Shown here: positions 45,740-53,523 of the stretch, piece after piece
Layout of the letters: the number at the start of each line of letters is the position of its first letter
Position numbering within the stretch: the stretch's first letter is position 1
From: Sphingomonas sp. Leaf21
GTDB lineage: Bacteria > Pseudomonadota > Alphaproteobacteria > Sphingomonadales > Sphingomonadaceae
Assembly (NCBI RefSeq): GCF_916858675.1
Contig: NZ_CAKASM010000006.1
Span: 62,001-126,000 of the forward strand
Reading direction: 5' to 3'
DNA: 64,000 nucleotides
The notes under the pieces: model-generated
Databases searched by the model: none
Seen by the model: only the letters and a program-made list of their open reading frames with translations
What the model was told of the DNA's origin: nothing
Program-made: the position numbers and the translations under genes

Positions 45740-46075
45740 TCAGTCGTTCGCGGGTTTGGCGGTCGGGTCGACCACGTCGGTCAGCGTCGCCTTGACCACG
45801 CGGACGCGGACATTGGGGGCGATCTCGACCTCGACCAGGGCGTCCTCGACGCGGGTCACCTTGCCGACGATGCCGCCCGCCGTGGTGACCTGATCGTTCT
45901 TCTTGACCCCCTCGATCGACGCTTGCAGCGTCTTCATCCGGCGCTGCTGCGGGCGGATCATCAGGAAATAGAAGACGACGAACACGAGGAGCAGCGGCGC
46001 CAGGCTGAGGAACGAGGCGGCTCCGCTGGACGTGGCGGCCCCGGAAGCTGCCTGGGCGGTGAAGGGAATGAACAT
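45740..46075 (-). CDS. yajC: Preprotein translocase subunit YajC
   Basis: YajC is a small single-span membrane protein that associates with SecDF. The 111-residue product has one helix (FLSLAPLLLVFVVFYFLMIRP), followed by the conserved QQRRMKTLQASIEGVKKNDQVTTAGGIVGKV motif (read in parts) and a short soluble domain. The ATG at 46075 (MFIPFTAQA) gives the family N-terminus. It heads the leftward secDF operon. Confidence 0.94.
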   Translation of the reverse strand: MFIPFTAQAASGAATSSGAASFLSLAPLLLVFVVFYFLMIRPQQRRMKTLQASIEGVKKNDQVTTAGGIVGKVTRVEDALVEVEIAPNVRVRVVKATLTDVVDPTAKPAND

Positions 46076-46110
46076 TCGGACCCGTCTATGCTGAATGGGC
46101 ACGGGCACCG

Positions 46111-46130
46111 GTCGATCGACGTCGATCGAC
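46111..46130. promoter_or_regulatory. Doubled 10-base palindrome upstream of yajC
   Basis: GTCGATCGAC is itself palindromic and occurs twice back to back, so the 20-base block is also a palindrome. It lies 36 bases before the yajC start, where an operator for the sec operon could sit. Confidence 0.35.
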
Positions 46131-46267
46131 AAGCCCCCATGTCGGATAGCCTGCCCGCTACCATCGCAGGCGGACAGGCGCAATGGAGAGGGGGATGTGG
46201 GGTGCCGACTATCTGCACATCAAGGCTTGCATCCCCCGGAAATCCCGCCTAGAGGCCGCCGCTCGGT

Positions 46268-46344
46268 CGGGGCGTAGCGCAGCCTGGTAGCGCATCACAC
46301 TGGGGGTGTGGGGGTCGCAGGTTCGAATCCTGTCGCCCCGACCA
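46268..46344 (+). tRNA. tRNA-Pro (anticodon GGG), CCA encoded
   Basis: Acceptor stem CGGGGCG (46268-46274) pairs with CGCCCCG (46334-46340), with discriminator A and encoded CCA at 46342-46344. The anticodon arm is TCACA-CTGGGGG-TGTGG, giving anticodon GGG for proline CCC codons. The T-loop GTTCGAATCC is canonical. The total is 77 bases, followed by an intrinsic terminator. Confidence 0.97.
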
Positions 46345-46376
46345 ATCTTCTACCAACATCGGCGGATGACGGCGGA

Positions 46377-46398
46377 GCGGGCGAGAGCCCGCTTTTTT
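46377..46398 (+). terminator. Intrinsic terminator of tRNA-Pro
   Basis: GCGGGC (46377-46382), tetraloop GAGA, GCCCGC (46387-46392), then six T. It lies 32 bases after the tRNA. Confidence 0.9.
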
Positions 46399-46408
46399 CG
46401 TTTCGCGC

Positions 46409-46535
46409 ATTCCTCCCTGCGCATAGCGCGGGGAGGGGGACCGCTCGCGTGAGCGAGTGGTGGTGGGGCATATGTCCCCGCCCCTCCACCACCGCTTCGC
46501 GGCGGTCCCCCTCCCCAAGCGAGCTTGGGGAGGAA
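46409..46535. repeat. Two facing family A palindromic repeats
   Basis: TCCTCCCTGCGCATAGCGCG/GGGAGG and CGCTCGCGTGAGCGAG hairpins form the left unit. CCGCTTCGCGGCGG and CTCCCCAAGCGAGCTTGGGG form the right unit in opposite orientation. They lie between the tRNA terminator and the end of the convergent rlpA-like gene. The design matches the 178-base array at 12879. Confidence 0.83.
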
Positions 46536-46539
46536 TGCG

Positions 46540-47112
46540 CTACCGCACCGTCATCCCGGCCGCCGCGACTTGCGACAGCAGGTTCGCCCGCACCGCGTCC
46601 GATACCGGCGGCAAAGGCCGCGCCGCCTTGCCGTGGCGCAGGCGTTCGCGGTCCTTCTCATCCGGCTCCACCCGGCGTACCCGCACGGCGGCCTTCCCTG
46701 CTGCGCGCAGGCCGAGCTGCTCGGCGGCGCCGCGCGACAGGTCGATGATTCGCGACGATCCCGCGAATGGCCCGCGATCGTTGACCCGGACGATGATCCG
46801 CCGCCCCGTGTCCAGCGCCGTCACCTCGACATAGCTGGGCAGCGGCAGGGTGGTGTGCGCCGCCGTCGCCCAGCCGGGACGGAAGCGTTCGCCATTGGCG
46901 GTGCGGTTCCCCGATTCGCCGCCATACCAGCTGGCATAGCCCAGCATGTCATAGGTCGCGTCCTCGGCGGGGACATAGGTGATGCCGCGCACCGTATAGG
47001 GGCGCCCGATCCGCACCGGCGTATCGCTCACCGGACGGTAGTTGCCGCCCGAACAGGCCGCGAGCATTGCCGCCGCCGCCGGGGTCCATCGGCGCATCGC
47101 TTTCCAAGTCAT
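46540..47112 (-). CDS. rlpA: RlpA-like septal/lytic lipoprotein
   Basis: RlpA proteins are lipoproteins with a double-psi beta-barrel; the best studied cleaves denuded peptidoglycan at septa. The 190-residue product has a lipoprotein signal ending MLAAC (Cys20). The RlpA motif follows, YASWYGGESGNRTANGERF, then IIVRVNDRGPFAGSSRIIDL and SRGAAEQLGL. It lacks the C-terminal SPOR domain of longer members, so septal targeting by that route is absent. A start one or two codons upstream (47118) is equally possible. Confidence 0.9.
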   Translation of the reverse strand: MTWKAMRRWTPAAAAMLAACSGGNYRPVSDTPVRIGRPYTVRGITYVPAEDATYDMLGYASWYGGESGNRTANGERFRPGWATAAHTTLPLPSYVEVTALDTGRRIIVRVNDRGPFAGSSRIIDLSRGAAEQLGLRAAGKAAVRVRRVEPDEKDRERLRHGKAARPLPPVSDAVRANLLSQVAAAGMTVR

Positions 47113-47220
47113 GCCCACCGATTAGGCCGCGCGTGGCCCGCGATAAAGCCGTTTGCGCGGCGATGGGCCGCATAGTATCCGGGAAGGCAGGGACGGCTTC
47201 CAGCCGGTCCCGCCAATCGC

Positions 47221-47397
47221 GCCGGTGCCCTTTCGGGGGCTTGAAACGGGAATGTGGTGCAAAACCACGGCTGTCCCTGCAACTGTAAGCGGTGAGCGAG
47301 CGATGCTGGTCCGTCAGGGCCGCCACTGGAGATGATCCGGGAAGGCCGCATCGCCTTTGCTTCGACCCGCAAGCCAGGAGACCTGCCGGTGCGAGTC
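47221..47397 (+). ncRNA. Cobalamin riboswitch 1 (upstream of NiCoT)
   Basis: It has all the standard marks of the class: GCCGGTGCC at the 5' end, TTGAAACGGGAAT, CTGTCCCTGCAACTGTAAGCG, GCCACTGG and the B12 box AGCCAGGAGACCTGCC (47372-47387). It should bind adenosylcobalamin or a related corrinoid and lower expression of the downstream cobalt/nickel transporter. It is paralogous to the copy at 48671. Confidence 0.95.
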
Positions 47398-47576
47398 GCT
47401 CTTGCCGCGATCCAGGGGATGGTCATCGGCGGGATATAATGTATCATTCGAGCGACGTCACCAGGCCGATCCGAATCGGAGCCCCGCCCGGCGCGCGCCC
47501 GCCTCTGGCCGGGGTCACGACCGCCAGCGGAGGATCGGCGCTTGTCGCAACGGCGCCGGGGAAGGGCCATTTGCCC

Positions 47577-48635
47577 ATGTCCGAATTACCGTCAAGTGGA
47601 AGGCCGCTGAAACGCCGCGTCGTCGTGCTGATGGCCGCGCTGGTCGCGGTCAACGTCGCCATATGGGGCTGGGCACTCAGTGTCTTCGCGGGCAACAGCC
47701 TGATGCTCGGCACCGCGCTGCTCGCCTATAGCCTGGGGCTTCGCCATGCGGTCGATGCCGATCACATCGCCGCCATCGACAATGTCACCCGCAAGCTGAT
47801 GCAGGACGGCCAGCGGCCCATCGCGGTCGGGCTGTGGTTCGCGATCGGCCATTCCGCCATCGTCCTGATCGCGGCGACCACGGTAGCGCTCGCCGCCAGC
47901 ACGCTCGCCGATTTCGAGGCCTTCGGACAGAGCGGCGGGACCATCGCCACCATCGTCTCGGCGAGTTTCCTGTTCGCCATCGCGGTGATGAACCTGATCA
48001 TCCTGCGCGACGTCTGGACCCGCTTTCGCCGCGTCGCGCGTGGCGAGCCGATGGTGGAGGCGGATGCCGACATGCTCTTTTCGGGACAGGGGCCGTTGTC
48101 GCGGCTGTTCCACCCGCTGTTCCGGCTGATCCGGCGGAGCTGGCACATGGCACCGCTCGGTTTCCTGTTCGGCCTCGGCTTCGACACCGCGACCGAGGTG
48201 GCGATCCTGGGTCTCTCGGGCTCCCATGCCGCCGATGGCGTGTCGCTGGCGACGATCCTCGTGTTCCCGGTGCTGTTCGCCGCCGGCATGGCGCTGATCG
48301 ACACCGCCGACGGGCTGGTGATGCTCGGGGCCTATGAGTGGGCATTCGTCCATCCGCTGCGCAAGCTCTACTATAACATGACGATCACGCTGGTGTCGGC
48401 GCTGGTCGCGCTGGTGATCGGCGGCATCCAGGCGACCGCGCTGCTGGCCGAGCGGTTCGGCTGGACGGCGGGGCCGTTCCGTTATGCGGGTGCGCTGTCG
48501 GAGCATTTCAACATATTGGGCTTCGCGATCGTGGGGCTGTTCGTCCTCTGCTGGGGCGCGAGTTTCCTGCTCTATCGCTGGCGTGGGTTCGCAGCGATGG
48601 AGGCGCGAATTGCCAAGCCCGGTGCGGCGGGATAA
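47577..48635 (+). CDS. NiCoT-family high-affinity cobalt/nickel permease
   Basis: A 352-residue permease of the HoxN/HupN/NixA family with about eight helices. The family signature is complete: RHAVDADHIAAIDNVTR (HX4DH, His57 and Asp62-His63) in helix II and LGFDTATEVAIL further on. Placement behind a cobalamin riboswitch and beside the cob operon makes cobalt for B12 the likely cargo; the sequence alone does not separate it from nickel. The ATG at 47577 was chosen with GAAGG upstream. A longer start at 47439 would add a non-conserved stretch. Confidence 0.93.
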   Translation: MSELPSSGRPLKRRVVVLMAALVAVNVAIWGWALSVFAGNSLMLGTALLAYSLGLRHAVDADHIAAIDNVTRKLMQDGQRPIAVGLWFAIGHSAIVLIAATTVALAASTLADFEAFGQSGGTIATIVSASFLFAIAVMNLIILRDVWTRFRRVARGEPMVEADADMLFSGQGPLSRLFHPLFRLIRRSWHMAPLGFLFGLGFDTATEVAILGLSGSHAADGVSLATILVFPVLFAAGMALIDTADGLVMLGAYEWAFVHPLRKLYYNMTITLVSALVALVIGGIQATALLAERFGWTAGPFRYAGALSEHFNILGFAIVGLFVLCWGASFLLYRWRGFAAMEARIAKPGAAG

Positions 48636-48670
48636 ATGCCGCGCATCGGGGCCGAAAGTCCCCGGAGATC

Positions 48671-48845
48671 GCGCCGGTGCCCCTTGGGGCTTTGAAACGG
48701 GAATGGGGTGCAAATCCCCGGCTGTCCCTGCAACTGTAAGCGGCGAGCGAGCGATGCTGGTGCTGTCGCAGGCACGGCCACTGGAGCAATCCGGGAAGGC
48801 GCATCGCATCCGCTTTGACCCGCGAGCCAGGAGACCTGCCGGCGT
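48671..48845 (+). ncRNA. Cobalamin riboswitch 2 (upstream of cobW-cob operon)
   Basis: A second full aptamer: GCCGGTGCCCC, TTTGAAACGGGAAT, CTGTCCCTGCAACTGTAAGCG, GCCACTGG and B12 box AGCCAGGAGACCTGCC (48825-48840). It lies about 195 bases before cobW and should repress the whole cob operon when corrinoid is plentiful. Similarity to copy 1 continues beyond the aptamer (GTCGCTCTTGCC, then CCAGGGG.TGGTC). Confidence 0.95.
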
Positions 48846-49037
48846 CATGGTCGCTCTTGCCTGGACCCAGGGGTTGGTCGGGGCACGGTTCTCCGTCGGA
48901 GAGCGACGAAGCCATGCGGCCGGGGCCGCATCGGTCGCCGGACAGCGGGGCGGACGCATGAGACAGCGCCCGTTCGTCACCGCCCCGGCGATTGGCCCCA
49001 AGCCGTTCTCGCTCGTCCGGCGCGTCGGAGAATTACT

Positions 49038-50075
49038 ATGCGTGACCTCAGCAAGGTCCCCGTCACCATCGTCACCGGCTTTCTGGGCGCGGGCAAGACC
49101 ACGCTCATCAGCCATCTGATCCGCAACGCGGGCGGCCGTCGCCTGGCAGTAGTCGTCAACGAGTTCGGCACGCTGGGCGTCGATGGCGACATCCTCCAGT
49201 CCTGCGCCATCCCCGACTGCCCGGCGGAGAATATCGTCGAGCTGGCCAATGGCTGCATCTGCTGCACCGTCGCCGACGACTTCATCCCGACGGTGGAGAA
49301 GCTGCTGGCGATGGAGCCGCGCCCCGATCATATCCTGATCGAAACCTCCGGGCTGGCGCTGCCCAAGCCGCTCTTGAAGGCGTTCGACTGGCCCGCCATC
49401 CGTTCTCGCATCACCGTGGACGGCGTGGTCGCGCTCGCCGATGCGGAGGCGGTCGCGGCTGGCCGCTTCGCCCCCGATCTCGACGCGGTCGAGGCGCAGC
49501 GCGCCGCCGACCCCAGCCTCGACCATGAAACCCCGCTGTCGGAGGTGTTCGAGGACCAGTTGGCCTGCGCCGATATCGTCCTGCTGACCAAGGCGGACCT
49601 TGCCGGGCCGGAGGGTGTCGCCAAGGCGCGCGCGATCATCGCCGCCGAGGCGCCGCGTCCGCTGCCGATGGTCGAGGCGGTGGACGGCATCGTCTCGGCC
49701 GAGATCGTGTTGGGGCTGGAGGCCGCCGCCGAGGACGACATCGCCGCGCGCCCCTCGCACCATGACGGCGCGGACGATCACGAGCATGACGATTTCGACA
49801 GCATCTCGGTGATGCTGGGCGAGGTGGAGAGCCCCGAGGCGATCGCCACTCGCATCGTGACGCTGGCCGAGCAGCAGGATATCCTGCGCGTGAAGGGCTA
49901 TGCCGCCGTCGCGGGCAAGCCGATGCGCCTGCTGGTCCAGGCGGTGGGGCGCCGGGTGCGCACCAGCTATGACCGTCCCTGGGGTGCGGGCGAGCCGCGC
50001 GGCACGCAGCTGGTCGTCATCGCCGAGCATGACCGGATCGACCGCCCCGCCATCGAGGCCGTGCTGAAGGGCTGA
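49038..50075 (+). CDS. cobW: CobW GTPase, putative cobalt metallochaperone
   Basis: COG0523 GTPases are thought to deliver metals; in cob operons the likely task is supplying Co2+ to the CobNST chelatase. The 345-residue product has Walker A GFLGAGKTT (14-22), a switch region VVNEFGTLGVDGDIL, the metal motif NGCICCTVADD (CXCC) and LLTKADLAG as guanine specificity. A His/Asp-rich stretch HHDGADDHEHDD lies before the C-terminal CobW domain. GGAG seven bases upstream supports the ATG. cobN follows 4 bases after the stop. Confidence 0.95.
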   Translation: MRDLSKVPVTIVTGFLGAGKTTLISHLIRNAGGRRLAVVVNEFGTLGVDGDILQSCAIPDCPAENIVELANGCICCTVADDFIPTVEKLLAMEPRPDHILIETSGLALPKPLLKAFDWPAIRSRITVDGVVALADAEAVAAGRFAPDLDAVEAQRAADPSLDHETPLSEVFEDQLACADIVLLTKADLAGPEGVAKARAIIAAEAPRPLPMVEAVDGIVSAEIVLGLEAAAEDDIAARPSHHDGADDHEHDDFDSISVMLGEVESPEAIATRIVTLAEQQDILRVKGYAAVAGKPMRLLVQAVGRRVRTSYDRPWGAGEPRGTQLVVIAEHDRIDRPAIEAVLKG

Positions 50076-50079
50076 GCCG

Positions 50080-53000
50080 GTGCATCTCGTCTTTCGCGAG
50101 AGCCATGGGCTGGAGGAACAGGCGGTTCCGCAGGATCTGGGGCAGCGCCCCGGTGACGTGGTCGTGCTGTCCTTCTCCGACAGCGACCTGAGCGCCTTTG
50201 CGGCGGGCTGGCGGGCGGGGGGATTCCCCTGGTCGCTGCGGCTCGCCAACCTGGCGGCGCTGGTCCATCCCCTGTCGGTCGACACCTATGTCGAGCAGAC
50301 CCTGGTGCACGCGAAGGCGATCCTGATCCGGTTGATCGGCGGGGCGGCCTATTGGGAATACGGCCTGCGCGAAGTGGAGCGGCTGGCGCGGGAGCGGGGG
50401 ATCGCGCTGGCGGTGCTGGCGGCGGACGGGCGCGAGGATCGGCGGTTGATGGCGGCGTCGACGGTGGGGGAGGCGGTGGTGCGGCGGTTGACCGCGCTGT
50501 GCGATGCGGGCGGGGCGGATGCGGCGGCTCTGGCTTTGCGCGAAATCGCGGCGTTGTCGTCTGTGGCTCTTGCCCCTCCCCAACCCCTCCCCCTGCCGGG
50601 AGAGGGGTTTTTGCGCGGAACGGTCGCCTCAAGCACGCCCCTCCCGCAGGCGAGTTGCAGGTCGGCCATGCCCCCGGCATGGCCTGAACGATGCGGGGCA
50701 TCGTTCACCTGCAACTGGGATGGGGGAGGGCCGTCTCCCCAAGCTACTTCGCTTGCGGCCGTGCCCCTCCCCAACCCCTCCCCCTGCCGGGAGAGGGGCT
50801 TTAAGATAGCACCCGTTGGAGGCTGGTTCATGGGGGGTGTTGCCTGCCCTGCCACCGCCCTGCTTAACCCGACCCGTCCCCGCATCCTGCTAACCTTCTA
50901 CCGCGCCTATCTCGCCGCCGCCGATCTGGAGCCGATCGCCGCCCTCCATGCCGCCCTGACCGAGCGCGGCTTCGACCCCGTCGCCCTTTTCGTCCCCTCG
51001 CTGAAAGCCGAAGGCGCAGGTCCGTGGATCGCGCGTTGGGTCAAGGCCCTGACCCCCGCCGCGATCGTCAACGCCACCGCCTTTTCCGCACGCGGCGAGG
51101 ACGACGCCACCCCGCTCGACGGAGCGGGCGTGCCGGTGTTCCAGGTCGCGCTCGCCACCAGTGACCGCGAGGGCTGGGAGGGTTCGGCGCGCGGCCTGTC
51201 GCCCGCCGACCTCGCCATGCATGTCGTCCTGCCCGAGATCGACGGCCGCCTCTTCGCGGGCGTGGTCAGCTTCAAGGAGCCCGGTGAGCGCGACCCCGAT
51301 TTCGACATCGCCCTGCGCCTCCACCGCGCCGAGCCCGCCCGCATCACGGCGGTGGCGGACCGAGTGGCGGGCTGGACGAAGCTTGCCGCCACCCCGGCGG
51401 CGGAGCGGCGGCTGGCGATCTTGTTGTCCACCTATCCGGGCAAGGACTGGCAGGCGGCCCATGCGGTCGGGCTGGACGGCTTTGCCTCGACGGACGCCAT
51501 CTTGAGCGATCTGCGCGATGCCGGTTACGATGTGGAGACGGGGGCGGATCTGCCCGCCGCGCTGCTCGCCAACCGGATCGCCTGGCCGGTGGCGGCCTAT
51601 CGCGACGCGCTGGCTTCGCTCCCTGAGACCCTGCGCACGGACCTGTGCGAAAGCTGGGGCGCGATTGAGGACGACCCGCTGGTCGAGGGTGACGCCTTCC
51701 ACTTCCCCGCCCTCGCTTTGGGCAAGGCGATCGTCGCGCTCCAGCCCGAACGTGGCCGTCGCGAGGTACGCGCGGAGGATTATCACGACCTCTCCCGCTG
51801 CCCGCGCCATTCCTATGTCGCCTTCTATCTCTGGCTTCGGGCGCAAGGCATCGACGCGCTGGTCCATGTCGGTGCGCATGGGACGCTGGAGTGGCTGCCC
51901 GGCAAGGCGGTCGCGCTGTCCGACGCCTGCTGGCCCGAGGCGCTGACCAAAGACTGGCCGGTCCTCTATCCCTTCATCGTCAACGATCCGGGCGAGGCGG
52001 CGCAGGCCAAGCGGCGGCTGGGCGCGGTGACGATCGGCCATGTCCCCCCGGCGCTGGTGCAGGCCGAGACGGGTGTGGGGCTGGGGCGGCTGGAGGCGTT
52101 GCTCGACGAATATGCCAATGCCGATGGCCTCGATCCCGCGCGTCGCGACCGGCTGCGCGGGTTGATCGCGGAAGAGGCGGACAGCGTGGGGCTGGGCGAG
52201 ACTTTGGGGCTGGCCGGGGCTGACGATCCGCTGGCCCGCATCGACGCGTTCGTGTGCGACGTGAAGGACAGCCAGTTCGGCGAAGGGCTGCACGTCTTCG
52301 GGCGCGGCGAGCAGGGCGCGGCGGAACGCGCCGGGCTGCTCGCCGGGCTGGACGGCAGGCGCGTAGCGGCGGGGCCTTCGGGATCGCCCTATCGCGGTCG
52401 TGCCGATGTGCTGCCGATGGGCCGCAACCTCTACGCCATCGACCCGCGCGCGGTGCCGAGCCGGGCGGCGCAGGCCCAGGGCGTGAAGCTGGCCGAGGAA
52501 CTGATCCGCCGCCATATGCAGGAGGAGGGCGATCACCTGCGCACCCTGATCGTCGATCTCTGGGGTTCGGCGACGATGCGTACGGCGGGCGAGGAATTCG
52601 CCATGGCGCTGCACCTGATCGGGGTCGAGCCGGTCTGGGACCATCGCTCCGAGCGGGTGACGGGGTTCGAGGTGATGCCGCTGATGCGCTTCGACCGACC
52701 GCGTGTCGATGTGACGTTGCGGGTATCGGGGCTGTTCCGCGATGCTTTTCCGCATCTGGTCGCCCTGTTCGGGCAGGCGGTGCGCGTGCTGGGTGCCCGC
52801 GACGAAGAGCCGGAGTGGAATCCCTTCGTCGGTCAGGCGGCGCCGCGCGTCTATGGCCCGGCGCCCGGCCGCTACGGCATCGGGCTGGACCCGGAGGCGG
52901 GCTATGACGAGGCGGCGCGGATCGAGGCGGGGCGGAGCTGGCTGGCCGCGTCGTCGACCGCGCTCGACGATGGCGACCGGCGCGATGCCGAGGGGATCGC

Positions 53001-53523
53001 GGCGCGGGTGGCGGGGGCGCAGGCTTTCGTCCATGTCCACGACCTGCCCGAGAGCGACCTGCTACTCGCGGCGGACTATGCCGCGCATCAGGCTGGGTTC
53101 GCGGCGGCGCGGGGGGCGCTGGGCGAGGGGACGGCCTCGCTCTATCATCTCGACACGCGCGATCCCGCCAGCCCCAAGGCCCGGACGCTGGCGGAGGAGA
53201 TCGCCCGCACCGTCCATGCCCGCGCCGCCCACCCGCGCTGGGTGGCGGGGATGATGGCGCATGGCTTCCGGGGCGCGGCGGAGATTGCGGCGACGCTCGA
53301 CCATCTGGGCAGCTTTGCGCATCTCGCGGACGTGGTGCCCGCATCGCTGATCGACCTCTATTGGGATGCGACGCTGGCGCGCGATGAGGTGCGCGATTTC
53401 ATGGCGCAGGCGAACCCGGCGGCGCTGGCGGCGATGGAGGCGCGGTTTGCGGCGCTTCATAAGGCAGGACTGTGGCGGACGCGGCGCAACTCGGTGCTGG
53501 CGATTCTGGACGGGGCGGCATGA
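50080..53523 (+). CDS. cobN: Cobaltochelatase subunit CobN with in-frame repeat insertion
   Basis: CobN is the large subunit of the ATP-dependent aerobic cobaltochelatase that inserts Co2+ into hydrogenobyrinate a,c-diamide; CobS and CobT complete the enzyme. The 1147-residue product has family segments such as LVHVGAHGTLEWLPGKAVAL, TLIVDLWGSATMRTAGEEFAM and GLLAGLDGRRVAAGPSGSPYRG (read in parts). Residues about 165-260 are not CobN-like: they are Pro/Gly-rich and are translated from GC-rich palindromic repeats (50573-50810 and flanks). The frame resumes at RPRILLTFYRAYLAAADLEPI. The GTG start at 50080 has AAGGG upstream. The gene looks intact apart from the insertion. Confidence 0.93.
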   Translation: MHLVFRESHGLEEQAVPQDLGQRPGDVVVLSFSDSDLSAFAAGWRAGGFPWSLRLANLAALVHPLSVDTYVEQTLVHAKAILIRLIGGAAYWEYGLREVERLARERGIALAVLAADGREDRRLMAASTVGEAVVRRLTALCDAGGADAAALALREIAALSSVALAPPQPLPLPGEGFLRGTVASSTPLPQASCRSAMPPAWPERCGASFTCNWDGGGPSPQATSLAAVPLPNPSPCRERGFKIAPVGGWFMGGVACPATALLNPTRPRILLTFYRAYLAAADLEPIAALHAALTERGFDPVALFVPSLKAEGAGPWIARWVKALTPAAIVNATAFSARGEDDATPLDGAGVPVFQVALATSDREGWEGSARGLSPADLAMHVVLPEIDGRLFAGVVSFKEPGERDPDFDIALRLHRAEPARITAVADRVAGWTKLAATPAAERRLAILLSTYPGKDWQAAHAVGLDGFASTDAILSDLRDAGYDVETGADLPAALLANRIAWPVAAYRDALASLPETLRTDLCESWGAIEDDPLVEGDAFHFPALALGKAIVALQPERGRREVRAEDYHDLSRCPRHSYVAFYLWLRAQGIDALVHVGAHGTLEWLPGKAVALSDACWPEALTKDWPVLYPFIVNDPGEAAQAKRRLGAVTIGHVPPALVQAETGVGLGRLEALLDEYANADGLDPARRDRLRGLIAEEADSVGLGETLGLAGADDPLARIDAFVCDVKDSQFGEGLHVFGRGEQGAAERAGLLAGLDGRRVAAGPSGSPYRGRADVLPMGRNLYAIDPRAVPSRAAQAQGVKLAEELIRRHMQEEGDHLRTLIVDLWGSATMRTAGEEFAMALHLIGVEPVWDHRSERVTGFEVMPLMRFDRPRVDVTLRVSGLFRDAFPHLVALFGQAVRVLGARDEEPEWNPFVGQAAPRVYGPAPGRYGIGLDPEAGYDEAARIEAGRSWLAASSTALDDGDRRDAEGIAARVAGAQAFVHVHDLPESDLLLAADYAAHQAGFAAARGALGEGTASLYHLDTRDPASPKARTLAEEIARTVHARAAHPRWVAGMMAHGFRGAAEIAATLDHLGSFAHLADVVPASLIDLYWDATLARDEVRDFMAQANPAALAAMEARFAALHKAGLWRTRRNSVLAILDGAA
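50573..50810. repeat. Palindromic repeats inserted in frame within cobN
   Basis: CCCCTCCCCAACCCCTCCCC (family B) occurs at about 50573 and again at about 50763, 190 bases apart, each with a CTGCCGGGAGAGGGG hairpin. Between them is a three-way junction. Its outer stem is GTTGCAGGT/ACCTGCAAC (50654-50662/50707-50715). The inner arms are GGCCATGCC/GGCATGGCC (50664-50672/50676-50684) and TGAACGATGC/GCATCGTTCA (50685-50694/50698-50707). Outer GCCCCTCCC/GGGGGAGGG extends it. All arms are perfect. The block keeps the cobN frame open. Confidence 0.85.

Noticed and set aside
47592-50285. Long minus-strand frame opposite NiCoT and cobW
   Set aside because: It runs antisense through two riboswitches and two well-defined genes, so it cannot be a real protein gene.
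50080-53523. cobN as a broken pseudogene
   Set aside because: Despite the repeat insertion the frame is continuous and conserved CobN segments occur on both sides in one frame, so it is called intact.
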